Assembly: GCF_003313395.1 (NCBI RefSeq)
Contig: NZ_QNFZ01000048.1
Span: forward strand, 18,027 to 82,026
Direction: 5' to 3'
DNA length: 64,000 nt
Source: Nonomuraea lactucae
GTDB lineage: Bacteria; Actinomycetota; Actinomycetes; Streptosporangiales; Streptosporangiaceae
Within the stretch, counting starts at the first letter, position 1, and every line of letters starts with the position of its first letter. The position numbers and the translations under genes are program-made. The notes below the pieces were generated by a model, which made no database searches, was not told the DNA's origin, and saw only the letters and a program-made list of their open reading frames with translations. This document shows, piece by piece, positions 36,864 to 44,619 of the stretch.

Positions 36864-37817
36864 ATGGCTGATGCGGTACTGGCCGAGGCTGACCTGGTCC
36901 GCGAGGCGCAATCGGGGGATGTCACCGCTCTCGGGGTGCTGCTGGCCCGACACCAGGCGGACATGCGCGCGGTCGCTCTGAGCATCCTGGGATACGGCCC
37001 CGACGCCGAGGACGCCGTCCAGGAAGCCGCCCTGGTCGCGTTGCGCCGCATCGGGGACGTCCGCGATCCGCACGCGGTGGGGGCGTGGCTGCGGGCGGTC
37101 GTCCGGAACGTCTGCCGGATGCAACTTCGCACCAGAACCGCGGTGCCGACAGACGACATCGAGTCGCTCGCACCGCCGTGCGCCGAGCCCGACCCGGGCG
37201 AGCTGCTGGATCGGTACGCGACGCGGGACTGGATCTGGCGCGCCCTGCAGGAGCTGTCGCCCAACCTGCGACTGGTGACGATGCTGCGCCACTTCACGGG
37301 GGTGACCGCCTATGACCAGATCGCGGAGTTGTGCGCGGTGCCGGTGGGAACGGTGCGCAGCCGGCTCAGCCAGGCGCGGGCCAAGATCTCCGAAGCGCTG
37401 CTGGCGACTTCGAGGCTGGCACACGACGATGTGGCGGCGCTGACCGAGGCATGCCGCCGGGACGCTGAGGAGACGCTGCGGGCCGCGGAGCGCGGCTCGT
37501 TCGGTGAGGCGCTGGCGGCACAGTGGTCGCCGATGGTGGAGACGACGTGGGCCCGCGACAAGCACACGCACGGTCTTGACTATCCCGTGCAGGTGATGAA
37601 CCGCAACCTCGACGACGGTGTGCGCCATCACCTGGCCAACGTCGTCGCCGGCCACGATGTGGTCATCTGGGAGACCGACCTGACCAATCCCCCCGACGAC
37701 CCCTTCCACTGTCCACCGGCGTCCGTGTGGGTGATGTTCATGGAGCAGGGCCGGGTGGGGCGGCTGCGGGTGTTCCATCCCCGGCATCATGGCGGCCCCT
37801 CGAGGCCGTCGCGCTGA
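36864..37817 (+). CDS. ECF sigma factor with C-terminal SnoaL-like domain
   Basis: A 317-aa extracytoplasmic-function sigma factor. Region 2 includes DAEDAVQEAALVALRRIGDV and VGAWLRAVVRNVC; region 4 has YDQIAELCAVPVGTVRSRLS. A C-terminal extension of about 130 residues with VWVMFMEQGRVGRLRVFHP resembles the NTF2/SnoaL-like domain of SigJ/ECF41-type factors, which regulate without a classic anti-sigma. No anti-sigma gene is adjacent. ATG 36864 chosen as the first Met before region 2. Confidence 0.85.
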   Translation: MADAVLAEADLVREAQSGDVTALGVLLARHQADMRAVALSILGYGPDAEDAVQEAALVALRRIGDVRDPHAVGAWLRAVVRNVCRMQLRTRTAVPTDDIESLAPPCAEPDPGELLDRYATRDWIWRALQELSPNLRLVTMLRHFTGVTAYDQIAELCAVPVGTVRSRLSQARAKISEALLATSRLAHDDVAALTEACRRDAEETLRAAERGSFGEALAAQWSPMVETTWARDKHTHGLDYPVQVMNRNLDDGVRHHLANVVAGHDVVIWETDLTNPPDDPFHCPPASVWVMFMEQGRVGRLRVFHPRHHGGPSRPSR

Positions 37818-37939
37818 CCGTCACTGGCCTGGCCGGCTGAGGTCGGCTCCGGGTGGCGCGTACCGATTCGCCGACTGATCGAACTTCTGGCGTGGCCGGC
37901 GCATCTTGCGGGTGCCAACAAGTAACCCAGGGGGACATC

Positions 37940-38410
37940 ATGTCGAAACCTCAGCCGGCCGCTCTTGACGGAGACGCCGATTGCGACGTTCGCATGTCGG
38001 TACGGATCGGGCGAGCCGCCTTACGGCACCGCCGGTATTCCGCGCGCCATGTCCGCCGCGCTCACCGAGCCGCGGGCGTACCGCGAAGCCTCTGCGGTGG
38101 ATGCCGTGAACGGCCCGCCGACCGGCGGGCGGGCGGGGCGCGGTCGGTTCCGGCCGAGGCGGGCCCGCCTCGGCCGGTGCTGGTGGCAGCACTGACGGAG
38201 CGTGAGCTGGAGGTTCTCCGGCTGGCGGCCCAGGGGCTGAGCAACCGGGAGATCGGCGAGCGGCTGGTGATCTCCAGCCGGACCGTCGGGCACCACCTCT
38301 CCCACGTCTACGACAAGACCGGGCAGCGGACCCGGGCCAGTGTGGCCGTGTTCGCCATCGAGCATGGCTTGCTCGCCCGACCATCTGCGGCGGCCCCGCT
38401 GGTCGGATAG
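37940..38410 (+). CDS. LuxR-type HTH protein, probably a truncated remnant
   Basis: The last ~75 residues are a clear LuxR C-terminal helix-turn-helix: LTERELEVLRLAAQGLSNRE followed by ERLVISSRTVGHHLSHVYDK. The first ~80 residues of this frame are Arg-rich and unconvincing, while another frame over 37965-38150 has more protein-like composition, suggesting a frameshift. The original protein was likely a larger LuxR-family regulator whose sensor/ATPase part has been lost. It may still bind DNA as a stand-alone HTH. Confidence 0.55.
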   Translation: MSKPQPAALDGDADCDVRMSVRIGRAALRHRRYSARHVRRAHRAAGVPRSLCGGCRERPADRRAGGARSVPAEAGPPRPVLVAALTERELEVLRLAAQGLSNREIGERLVISSRTVGHHLSHVYDKTGQRTRASVAVFAIEHGLLARPSAAAPLVG

Positions 38411-38483
38411 GTCGGTTGGCCGATGTCGCTCCAGGTGGACGTCAGTGATCCTTGATGCCGCGGGGTCGGGGAGAGAGGGCCGG

Positions 38484-39365
38484 ATGAACGCCGGTTTGAG
38501 CGCCCCGCAGGAATCGAGGGAGCATTCTGTGTACGATTATCCCCGCCTGGACATGGAGATGGCCGAGCTCGCCGAGGCCGAGGCCATGTTCCGGTTCGAG
38601 TCGGGTGCGCGCGCCGAGGTTCGGGCCGCTCTCGGCATAGAATGCGCCCGGCTCGGCGGCGGTGTCGTCCTGTCCATGCGCGACGACCCGACGGGCTACT
38701 GGAGCAAGGCGCTGGGATTCGGCTTCGCCGAGCCCGTCACGGCTGAGCTCATCAAGGAGATCTGCGAGTTCTACCGGTCCAGGGCCGTTCCGATGGCCGT
38801 CCTGCAGCTCGCGCCCTGGGTGCTGCCCACCGACTGGGAGCAGATCTGTGCCGAGCACGGGCTGGCCGCAGGACCGCCGTGGGTGAAACTCGTGCGCGAC
38901 CTGCCTGGCTGGACGAGGATTCCGGAGCCGGGGCTGCGGGTCGAGCGGGTCGACGAGCGGGAGGCGCGGCGATGGGCATCAGTCCTGATGCGTGGTTTCG
39001 GCATGCCGCAGGGGCCGCTCGTGGAGATGGCGGCCGCCGCCGTCGGGCGGCCGGGTTTCCACGCCTACGCCATCAGGTTCGACGGGAAGGTGACGGCGTC
39101 GGCAGGGATGTACGTGGACGGTGACGTGGCCCAGCTCTTCGGCGCCGCCACATTGCCGTCCCATCGCCGCCGTGGCGCCCAGTCCGCGTTGCTGCGGGCG
39201 CGCATCCGCGACGCCTGGGCGCTCGGCTGCCGGCTGATGTTCGCGGAGACGGCGGGCGAGCAGGCGGGCGCGCACAATTCGTCCCTGCACAACATGCTGA
39301 AAGCGGGGTTCGAGAGGCTGTACGTACGGCAGAACTGGACCTGGCAGCGGAGTCCCGCGGGGTGA
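38484..39365 (+). CDS. GNAT-family N-acetyltransferase
   Basis: A 293-aa protein whose C-terminal half carries the GNAT acetyl-CoA loop (LPSHRRRGAQSALLRARI) and the following strand/helix with FAETAGEQAGAHNSSLHNML. The N-terminal ~130 residues (MEMAELAEAEAMFRFESGAR) are typical of a two-domain GNAT subfamily. ATG 38484 is preceded by GAGAGAGGG. A 14-bp inverted repeat follows the stop. Substrate unknown. Confidence 0.85.
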   Translation: MNAGLSAPQESREHSVYDYPRLDMEMAELAEAEAMFRFESGARAEVRAALGIECARLGGGVVLSMRDDPTGYWSKALGFGFAEPVTAELIKEICEFYRSRAVPMAVLQLAPWVLPTDWEQICAEHGLAAGPPWVKLVRDLPGWTRIPEPGLRVERVDEREARRWASVLMRGFGMPQGPLVEMAAAAVGRPGFHAYAIRFDGKVTASAGMYVDGDVAQLFGAATLPSHRRRGAQSALLRARIRDAWALGCRLMFAETAGEQAGAHNSSLHNMLKAGFERLYVRQNWTWQRSPAG

Positions 39366-39370
39366 ACCGG

Positions 39371-39410
39371 CCCGGACCCGTGCACCGGCTGCGCGATGCA
39401 CGGGTCCGGG
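39371..39410 (+). terminator. Perfect 14-bp inverted repeat, likely terminator
   Basis: CCCGGACCCGTGCA and TGCACGGGTCCGGG flank a 12-base loop, six bases after the GNAT stop codon. There is no U-tract, as is common for actinomycete terminators. Confidence 0.75.
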
Positions 39411-39488
39411 AGCCCGGACGGTGGTCAGCTTCAAGCTGTTAGTCACGCCGAGTACCGGAGTTTGGGCAATAGAGTTCTTTTTGTGCCG

Positions 39489-39808
39489 TTATGGTGTTTC
39501 CTCCGAGGGGTGTTACGTTATGACTTCTTTATCCACTCCAACCGATGTCCGTTTCGCCAATTTACTGATGGATAGTTTCGGCCGTATCGTCGGGTCGTCC
39601 CTGCTGCCCGCTGGCGTCGACGAGAGGGACGTATCGCGGTGGCTCTACTTATGGTGTTTCCTCCGAGGGGTGTTACGTTATGACTTCTTTATCCACTCCA
39701 ACCGATGTCCGTTTCGCCAATTTACTGATGGATAGTTTCGGCCGTATCGTCGGGTCGTCCCTGCTGCCCGCTGGCGTCGACGAGAGGGACGTATCGCGGT
39801 GGCTCTAC
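39489..39808 (+). repeat. Perfect 160-bp tandem duplication
   Basis: 39489-39648 and 39649-39808 are identical by eye. Each copy carries the same leader, GAGGGG-type ribosome site, ATG and the first 43 codons of the MEKHLA-like gene. As 160 is not a multiple of three, the first copy runs out of frame into the second while the second copy restores an intact gene. Confidence 0.95.
39520..39735 (+). pseudogene. Duplicated 5' end of the MEKHLA-like gene (out-of-frame decoy ORF)
   Basis: The first copy of the duplication gives a 71-codon ORF identical to the real gene's start for 43 residues (MTSLSTPTDVRFANLL...), then shifts frame and stops inside the real coding region. It overlaps the genuine ATG at 39680, so ribosomes starting here translate past the real start. 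It is either a neutral scar or a translational brake. Confidence 0.8.
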
Positions 39809-40183
39809 GAGGACGCCCCGTTCGTCCTGCTCGCGCATGACACCTCGGCGGACCCGTTGTTCGTTTACGCGAACCGTACGGCCCAGCGTTGCTTCGAGTA
39901 CAGCTGGGACGAGATCGTCGGCATGCCGTCGCGGCTTTCGGCCGAGGCGCCGAATCGCGAGGAGCGCCAGCGGCTCTTGGATGGCGTCCGGCGACACGGC
40001 TACGTTGATGACTACCGAGGCCTGCGGATCGCGAGGTCCGGACGTCGTTTCTGGATAGATGAGGCGATCGTGTGGAACCTCGTTGACGACGAGGGAACGC
40101 GTCATGGACAAGCTGCGCTCGTCCGCCGGTGGACAGATGCGTCACGGGCGCTTGGGTGCGCCGGTTCCTCCAAACCTTCGTAG
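39680..40183 (+). CDS. MEKHLA/PAS-like domain protein
   Basis: A 167-aa protein with a PAS-type core: LLAHDTSADPLFVYANRTAQ and FEYSWDEIVGMPSRLSAE match the MEKHLA domain, a PAS-related sensor module found in bacteria and plants. No output domain or membrane segment is present. The start lies in the second copy of the duplicated segment. The last ten residues (ALGCAGSSKPS) look like read-out past the natural end. Confidence 0.78.
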   Translation: MTSLSTPTDVRFANLLMDSFGRIVGSSLLPAGVDERDVSRWLYEDAPFVLLAHDTSADPLFVYANRTAQRCFEYSWDEIVGMPSRLSAEAPNREERQRLLDGVRRHGYVDDYRGLRIARSGRRFWIDEAIVWNLVDDEGTRHGQAALVRRWTDASRALGCAGSSKPS

Positions 40184-40265
40184 ACTGCTGCGCGCAGGCT
40201 CGGCTGCGATGGCTTTCGGTAAGCCTGGGCCGCCGGCCAGGTCCGGCGCGGAGGACGCCTGAACC

Positions 40266-40500
40266 CGCCTTAGCCGGAAGCCGGCGGCCATCCGCAAGTG
40301 GCGCGAGCGGTACAACGCTCGCGTGGTGGGCCGCGCTGACAGGCGCGTCTTCTACGACTTCACCGACCTGGCCACGATCGACGGCTGTATCAGCCGCCGG
40401 GAGGAGTCCCCTCGACTCCTGAGAAGCGCGACCAACTGCGCGCCAACCTCCACGCCCGATGGAAGGGCGGGCGCCGCCTAGGCTGGTCCACTCGGAACAC
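40266..40500 (+). pseudogene. Frameshifted small mobile-element-like gene remnant
   Basis: A plus-strand frame reads IRKWRERYNARVVGRADRRV and FYDFTDLATIDGCISRRE, then moves by one base near 40,410 to PSTPEKRDQLRANLHARWK. The two parts look like one small basic protein of the kind found on actinomycete integrative elements. No start is evident and the frame is broken. The rest of 40,184-40,558 has no other gene. Confidence 0.45.
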
Positions 40501-40558
40501 TGCGGCCGCTGGCGCGCCTCGAACAGGTCTGTGATCTCAGGCGTCCGTGGGCTGACGA

Positions 40559-40933
40559 TCACTCCGCCCATGGCGGGGTGAACGGCGCCATACCGGGCAT
40601 GATCGCCCGCCCGCCTACGGGGAGGACCGCGACCAACTCGGCCGGTTCGTCGTGCGGGTTACCGATACCGAACGGGGTGTGCGCGGGCACGATCAGCGCG
40701 TCGCCCGCGCTGAGCGCGTGCTCCTCGCCTTCGATGATGGCGGTCAGACTTCCCGACAGCACGACGAAGATCTCCTCGCGGTCGACCGCGTGGCTGTCGG
40801 CGGGCATGCCGGGTGCGATGGCGAACCGCCAGGCGCAGGTCTCGGTGGCGCCCCTGCTGGGGGCCGCGAGGCCGGTGGCGGTGACGTGCGGGAGGGCGAA
40901 GGTGGGGGCGTCGGCCCCGGAGATGACCGGCAC
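40559..40933 (-). CDS. Cupin-domain protein 1
   Basis: A 124-aa single-domain cupin. The two cupin motifs are HAVDREEIFVVLSGSLTAII and GDALIVPAHTPFGIGNPHDE. It is a close paralogue of the next gene upstream (same length and pattern), 21 bp apart in one operon. Metal ligands are partly conserved (His, Glu, His). It could be a small-molecule-binding protein or dioxygenase-like enzyme. Controlled in all likelihood by the divergent MarR protein. Confidence 0.83.
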   Translation of the reverse strand: MPVISGADAPTFALPHVTATGLAAPSRGATETCAWRFAIAPGMPADSHAVDREEIFVVLSGSLTAIIEGEEHALSAGDALIVPAHTPFGIGNPHDEPAELVAVLPVGGRAIMPGMAPFTPPWAE

Positions 40934-40954
40934 GGGAGAGGTCCTTTCGGGTGG

Positions 40955-41329
40955 CTATTGCGCGGTCGGGGGCACGAAGGGGTCGCCGCCGTTCATGCGG
41001 GCGAGCGCGCCCACCGGGAGCGCCGCGACCAACTCCAGTGGTTCGTCGTGCGGGTTGGCGAGGCTGAACAGTGTGTGCGCGGGCACCACGATCGCGTCGC
41101 CGGCGGACACCTCGTGCTCGACGCCGTCCAGCGTGGCGGTCGCCCGGCCGGACAGCACGATAAGCACCTCTTCGTGGTCGAACGAGTGCTCGGCGGGAAG
41201 CGCCCCAGGACTCACATGGGTACGCCAGACGCAGGTCTCCTTCGCGCCCCGGCTAGGGGAGGCCAGGCCGGTGAAGGTCGTGTGGCCGACGGTGAAGGTG
41301 GGAGCGGTGGCTCCTCGGACGATAGGCAC
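40955..41329 (-). CDS. Cupin-domain protein 2
   Basis: A 124-aa cupin with HSFDHEEVLIVLSGRATATL and GDAIVVPAHTLFSLANPHDE. GTG 41329 has TGGAGGATA upstream and lies about 17 bp from the palindromic operator. High similarity to its neighbour indicates a tandem duplication. Function not known; the GATE-like acid/His pattern suggests metal binding. Confidence 0.83.
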   Translation of the reverse strand: MPIVRGATAPTFTVGHTTFTGLASPSRGAKETCVWRTHVSPGALPAEHSFDHEEVLIVLSGRATATLDGVEHEVSAGDAIVVPAHTLFSLANPHDEPLELVAALPVGALARMNGGDPFVPPTAQ

Positions 41330-41345
41330 GGTGTATCCTCCAGAG

Positions 41346-41380
41346 ATATACAACCAAGGTTTACAACCATGGTTGTATAT
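41346..41380. promoter_or_regulatory. Palindromic MarR operator
   Basis: TACAACCATGGTTGTA (41362-41377) is a perfect 16-bp palindrome, and ATATACAACCA/TGGTTGTATAT form a longer inverted repeat (41346-41356, 41370-41380). A second, imperfect site (TACAACC...GGTT) overlaps at 41349-41360. It lies between the divergent cupin operon and MarR gene, the expected place for autoregulation. Confidence 0.8.
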
Positions 41381-41414
41381 CTTGGGTGGTGACTGTGTCA
41401 ACCGGAGGCCAGGG

Positions 41415-41873
41415 ATGGATGAGATCGACTTCGGCGTGCTGCTCGGGCTGGCCTATCACCAGTTCGTCGCCGAGCTGCACGCCCATCTGGCCGGTGCGGG
41501 CTTCACCGGTATCCGGCCGACCTTCGGCTACGCGTTCAGGGTGCTGGCCAGAGAGGAGCTGACCACCAGCCAGCTCGCCGCCCGACTCCAGATCACGCCG
41601 CAGGGGGCCGCCAAGACGGTCGAGGAGATGGTGGCCGCGGGCTACGTGAAGCGGACCCCGGACCCGGCCGATGGACGGGTGAAGCGGCTCAACCTGACCG
41701 ATCGCTGCCGGGCGCTGATGGCGTCCGCGCAGGAGTTCCACGCTGACTTCGAGCGACGCCTCGAAGCAGACCTCGGCAAGGCGCGGGTGGCCGACCTACG
41801 TGAGGTGCTCACCACGATCATGGAGCGGAACGAGTCCCCCGACGGCCTCGCTCGCGCACTCAGGCAGATCTAA
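41415..41873 (+). CDS. MarR-family transcriptional regulator
   Basis: A 152-aa winged-helix regulator. The recognition helix region is LTTSQLAARLQITPQGAAKT and the wing KRTPDPADGRVKRLNLTD contains the family DxR motif. It probably dimerises on the 16-bp palindrome upstream to repress itself and the two cupins, and releases on binding a small ligand. ATG 41415 is preceded by CCAGGG. Confidence 0.88.
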   Translation: MDEIDFGVLLGLAYHQFVAELHAHLAGAGFTGIRPTFGYAFRVLAREELTTSQLAARLQITPQGAAKTVEEMVAAGYVKRTPDPADGRVKRLNLTDRCRALMASAQEFHADFERRLEADLGKARVADLREVLTTIMERNESPDGLARALRQI

Positions 41874-41954
41874 TCCGAAAATCGGACAGTAACTGGCAGG
41901 CGGCAGCGAACCCCGGCGTTGGAGGTGCACGGGCATCCGTACGAGATCCCGTAA

Positions 41955-42332
41955 GCCTATGTCCGGCGGCGCACCGACTCCCACGAAGACGCCGCCTACG
42001 CCCTCGCCGAGACGTTCACCACGGCCTGGCGCCGCCTCGACGACATTCCCGAGGAGCGGGACGCGCGCCTGCGGCTGTTCGGCGTGGCCCGCCGCGTGCT
42101 GGCCAACGGCCGCCGGGCCGAGTCGCACCGCAGCGAGCTGGTGGAACGGCTCGGCCGGGAGCTCGCCGTGTGGGCGGAGTCGGCCAGGCCCGGCGGCGCA
42201 CTCCCCGGCGTGCGCGAGGATCGGATTCGGCGTGGCGCTACCGCTGGATTTTCTCCTGGCACAAACTCAGGTGTTCCCGTTCCAACTGTCCGGATTCTCC
42301 CGCACGTTCCCTGCAGGAAGCGACCCGGATAG
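41955..42332 (+). pseudogene. ECF sigma factor fragment
   Basis: An open frame reads YVRRRTDSHEDAAYALAETF, then TTAWRRLDDIPEERDARLRL, then GVARRVLANGRRAESHRSEL, which is region 2 of a sigma factor of the kind with DxAxDVxAETFxxAWRR. A TAA just before and unrelated sequence after about 42,170 show that both the start and region 4 are lost. Confidence 0.6.
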
Positions 42333-42386
42333 TTGCTGGGCCATTGCCGGACCACAAAGCATGGCCACAGACGGACACCGTCGGGC

Positions 42387-43109
42387 ATGAACCGCAACGG
42401 GAACGCCCGCGACGAGCTTCTGGTCCGCGAGAAGGTCCACACCCGCGAGGGCGACGCCATCGCCGCGGCCCGCCGCCGGCTGCCGATGGTGGAGCTCGAC
42501 GGGACGGTCGAGGTCGTCGGACCCGACGGCCCGGTCCCGTTCCTGGACCTGTTCCAGGGGCGCGACGAACTCGTGGTCTACAAGCACATGTGGTACGGCG
42601 GCGCGCCGCACCAGGGGCAGTGCGAGGGCTGCACCACCACGGCCTGGCACCTGAAGGACGCTGTCTACCTCAACACCCGCGGCGTCTCGTTCGCCATCCT
42701 GACCACGGGCCGGTGGGACGAGGTGGCCTCCTACGTCGAGTTCATGGGCTACACCCAGCCCTGGTACTCGGTGCGCGACGTGGACGCGCCGGTCGGCGGC
42801 AGCATGGGTTACATCACCTGCTTCCTGCGCGACGGCGACCGCGTGTTCCCCACCTACTCCACGACGGGCCGTGGCAACGAGCCGGTCAACGGGTCCCTCG
42901 GCCTGCTCGACATGACGCCCTACGGCCGCGGCGAGGCGTGGGAGGACACGCCCGAGGGCTGGCCCGAGGGGCGCCGCCCGTGCTGGTTCTGGCGCTCGGA
43001 CGCGGACGGGAACGCCACCTGGGGCCCGACCAGCGGCCCCGTGCCGCAGTGGACCCGCCCCGGCGCGACCCCCGTGGAGACCCTCGGCCGGCACGGCCAC
43101 CACCACTGA
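42387..43109 (+). CDS. DUF899 thioredoxin-like family protein
   Basis: A 240-aa DUF899 protein. It begins ARDELLVREKVHTREGDAIA and carries DELVVYKHMWYGG, QCEGCTTTAWHL and the C-terminal YDMTPYGR-like and WWRHDxY-like positions of the family. The fold is thioredoxin-related, but the CxxC here is CEGC, so a redox role is uncertain. ATG 42387 is chosen; upstream Met at 42333 is within the debris of the sigma fragment. Confidence 0.84.
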   Translation: MNRNGNARDELLVREKVHTREGDAIAAARRRLPMVELDGTVEVVGPDGPVPFLDLFQGRDELVVYKHMWYGGAPHQGQCEGCTTTAWHLKDAVYLNTRGVSFAILTTGRWDEVASYVEFMGYTQPWYSVRDVDAPVGGSMGYITCFLRDGDRVFPTYSTTGRGNEPVNGSLGLLDMTPYGRGEAWEDTPEGWPEGRRPCWFWRSDADGNATWGPTSGPVPQWTRPGATPVETLGRHGHHH

Positions 43110-43157
43110 CGCGCCTGCGTCGACGGCGTCGGCAAAGGTGTTCGGCCGGAAGGTGAA

Positions 43158-43210
43158 GGACTCCTGGTAGGAGAGGCGTTGTTCAGGCTTGCCAGTCTTA
43201 CCAGGAGTCC
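43158..43210. repeat. 12-bp perfect inverted repeat
   Basis: GGACTCCTGGTA (43158-43169) and TACCAGGAGTCC (43199-43210) flank 29 bases. It lies between the converging DUF899 and DUF1062 genes and may act as a bidirectional terminator, or mark ends of a short lost insertion. Confidence 0.6.
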
Positions 43211-43264
43211 GGGCGGATTTCGCACGGATGCTTGAGGGGATCGCGCGCCGCGGCTACAGCCCCG

Positions 43265-43825
43265 CTAGTCTCCGGCCATCACGGTAAAGGTGAACCCGGC
43301 GCTCGTCGGACGGCGCAGCGGAATGTCGCACTTGATCCGGCGCAGCACCTCGTTCCTGCTGAGGCCGAGCCCCTGTGCGATGAGCCGGTCCGGGCGCACC
43401 GGTATCGGATCCTCGAAGACGACCTCCACCTGGACCGGCCACGCCTCGTCCAGCCATGCCGGCGAAGTGTCCAGCCGCCAGGCCCCTTTCCAGTCCAGGG
43501 TGAAGCGGTTGCGCCGGGCGAGCAGCGGATCCAACAGCCTGGACGCCACCAGCTCCGGATCGTTGGCGTGGTAGCGGTCGAGCTCGGCCGGATCGAAGGA
43601 GGTGACCGACGCTCGCTCGTGCACGGTGAGCTTGCTCGTCCGATCGCAGGACACGCAGCGGACCAGCAGCCACACGTCCAGCAGCTTGCCGTTGGCGTTG
43701 ACGCGGAACCTGCCCTCGCCGGTGGTGGCCGACTCCGACCAACAGCGCACGCACCGCAACGACAGCAGAGGCAGCCTGGTCCGACGGACGACCCAGGGCA
43801 GCACAGTATGAGGTTGTGAAGACAT
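43265..43825 (-). CDS. DUF1062 family protein
   Basis: A 186-aa protein with paired CxxC motifs (RCVRCWSES and RCVSCDRTSK) that should bind zinc, and a C-terminal GLGLSRNEVLRRIKCDIPL segment. These match DUF1062, a small family of unknown role. ATG 43825. It is convergent with the DUF899 gene. Confidence 0.83.
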   Translation of the reverse strand: MSSQPHTVLPWVVRRTRLPLLSLRCVRCWSESATTGEGRFRVNANGKLLDVWLLVRCVSCDRTSKLTVHERASVTSFDPAELDRYHANDPELVASRLLDPLLARRNRFTLDWKGAWRLDTSPAWLDEAWPVQVEVVFEDPIPVRPDRLIAQGLGLSRNEVLRRIKCDIPLRRPTSAGFTFTVMAGD

Positions 43826-44041
43826 GATCTCTCTAGACCTGACACGAGGCCGATTGCGCGCGACCTCAAACGCCGTATGACCGGGCGCACACGGACAGCC
43901 CGGCAGAGCCGACGGGAGGGTCGGCTTGAAGGTGAGCGGAAGAAGGTGTCAGGTCTAAAGAGCAGGCGGGGTCACGCGGTTTGTCCTCTGTCCTCACTGC
44001 GACGGGGCCGCAGGCAACCTACGGGAACGCGGGAGGAAGCC

Positions 44042-44290
44042 TCAAACGGTTTTCCGGCGGCGGTGCTCCCTGGTGCCCGCGACGGCCGTGCTGCATGGCA
44101 GACCGTTCGGGCGCACGCCGCTGAGGCAGGCGGCCGCAGAGTCGCTGGCGTCGTTTCGCGCCTCGGTGAAGTCCAGGTCGTGGCCCTGCCAGGAGACGCT
44201 GGCGCCGTCGCGGAGATGGGCGGTGATCAGCCGGATGATGGCGCAGCCGGCAAGTTCCCGAGCAGGAACGCCAGCCCTCGGCGGGTAAGC
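44042..44290 (-). pseudogene. Possible pentapeptide-repeat protein remnant
   Basis: A minus-strand frame has IIRLITAHLRDGASVSWQGH followed by DLDFTEARNDASDSAAACLSG. This recalls the start of actinomycete pentapeptide-repeat proteins (LDFTGAxFDxxDFxGAxFSG), but the repeats are garbled. No valid start. The remaining 43,826-44,337 interval shows no other gene. Confidence 0.3.
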
Positions 44291-44337
44291 GAACGGAGTC
44301 GGTGGTTTGGACTTCAAGGTCCGGGCAGATGCGGGGC

Positions 44338-44571
44338 ATGAACGGACAGGACGAGGTGCCAGCGGACCTGCCGGCCGCGGTCGGCCGTGTCGACGGGGAG
44401 AGCGACACCATCGCCGCACGGGCCGGAGTCGAGGTCCGCGAGACGCGACGCCCGATACCGGCGGAGCCCGTTGAGGCGCCCCTCGATCCCGAACACAAGG
44501 TCGAGCAGGAACGACGCGAGGCAACCGAGAACGGTGAGGATGTGCGCCCCGATGCCGAGCCCACCGACTGA
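44338..44571 (+). CDS. Small acidic hypothetical protein
   Basis: A 77-aa, strongly acidic, probably disordered protein (QDEVPADLPAAVGRVDGESD; EHKVEQERREATENGEDVR). No motif. ATG 44338 is the first Met that gives this composition. It precedes the molybdopterin oxidoreductase by about 50 bp; relation unknown. Confidence 0.5.
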   Translation: MNGQDEVPADLPAAVGRVDGESDTIAARAGVEVRETRRPIPAEPVEAPLDPEHKVEQERREATENGEDVRPDAEPTD

Positions 44572-44619
44572 GCTTGCTCTCTAACGTGTACGCGAGCACG
44601 GAAGGGCGGGAAAGGGACT

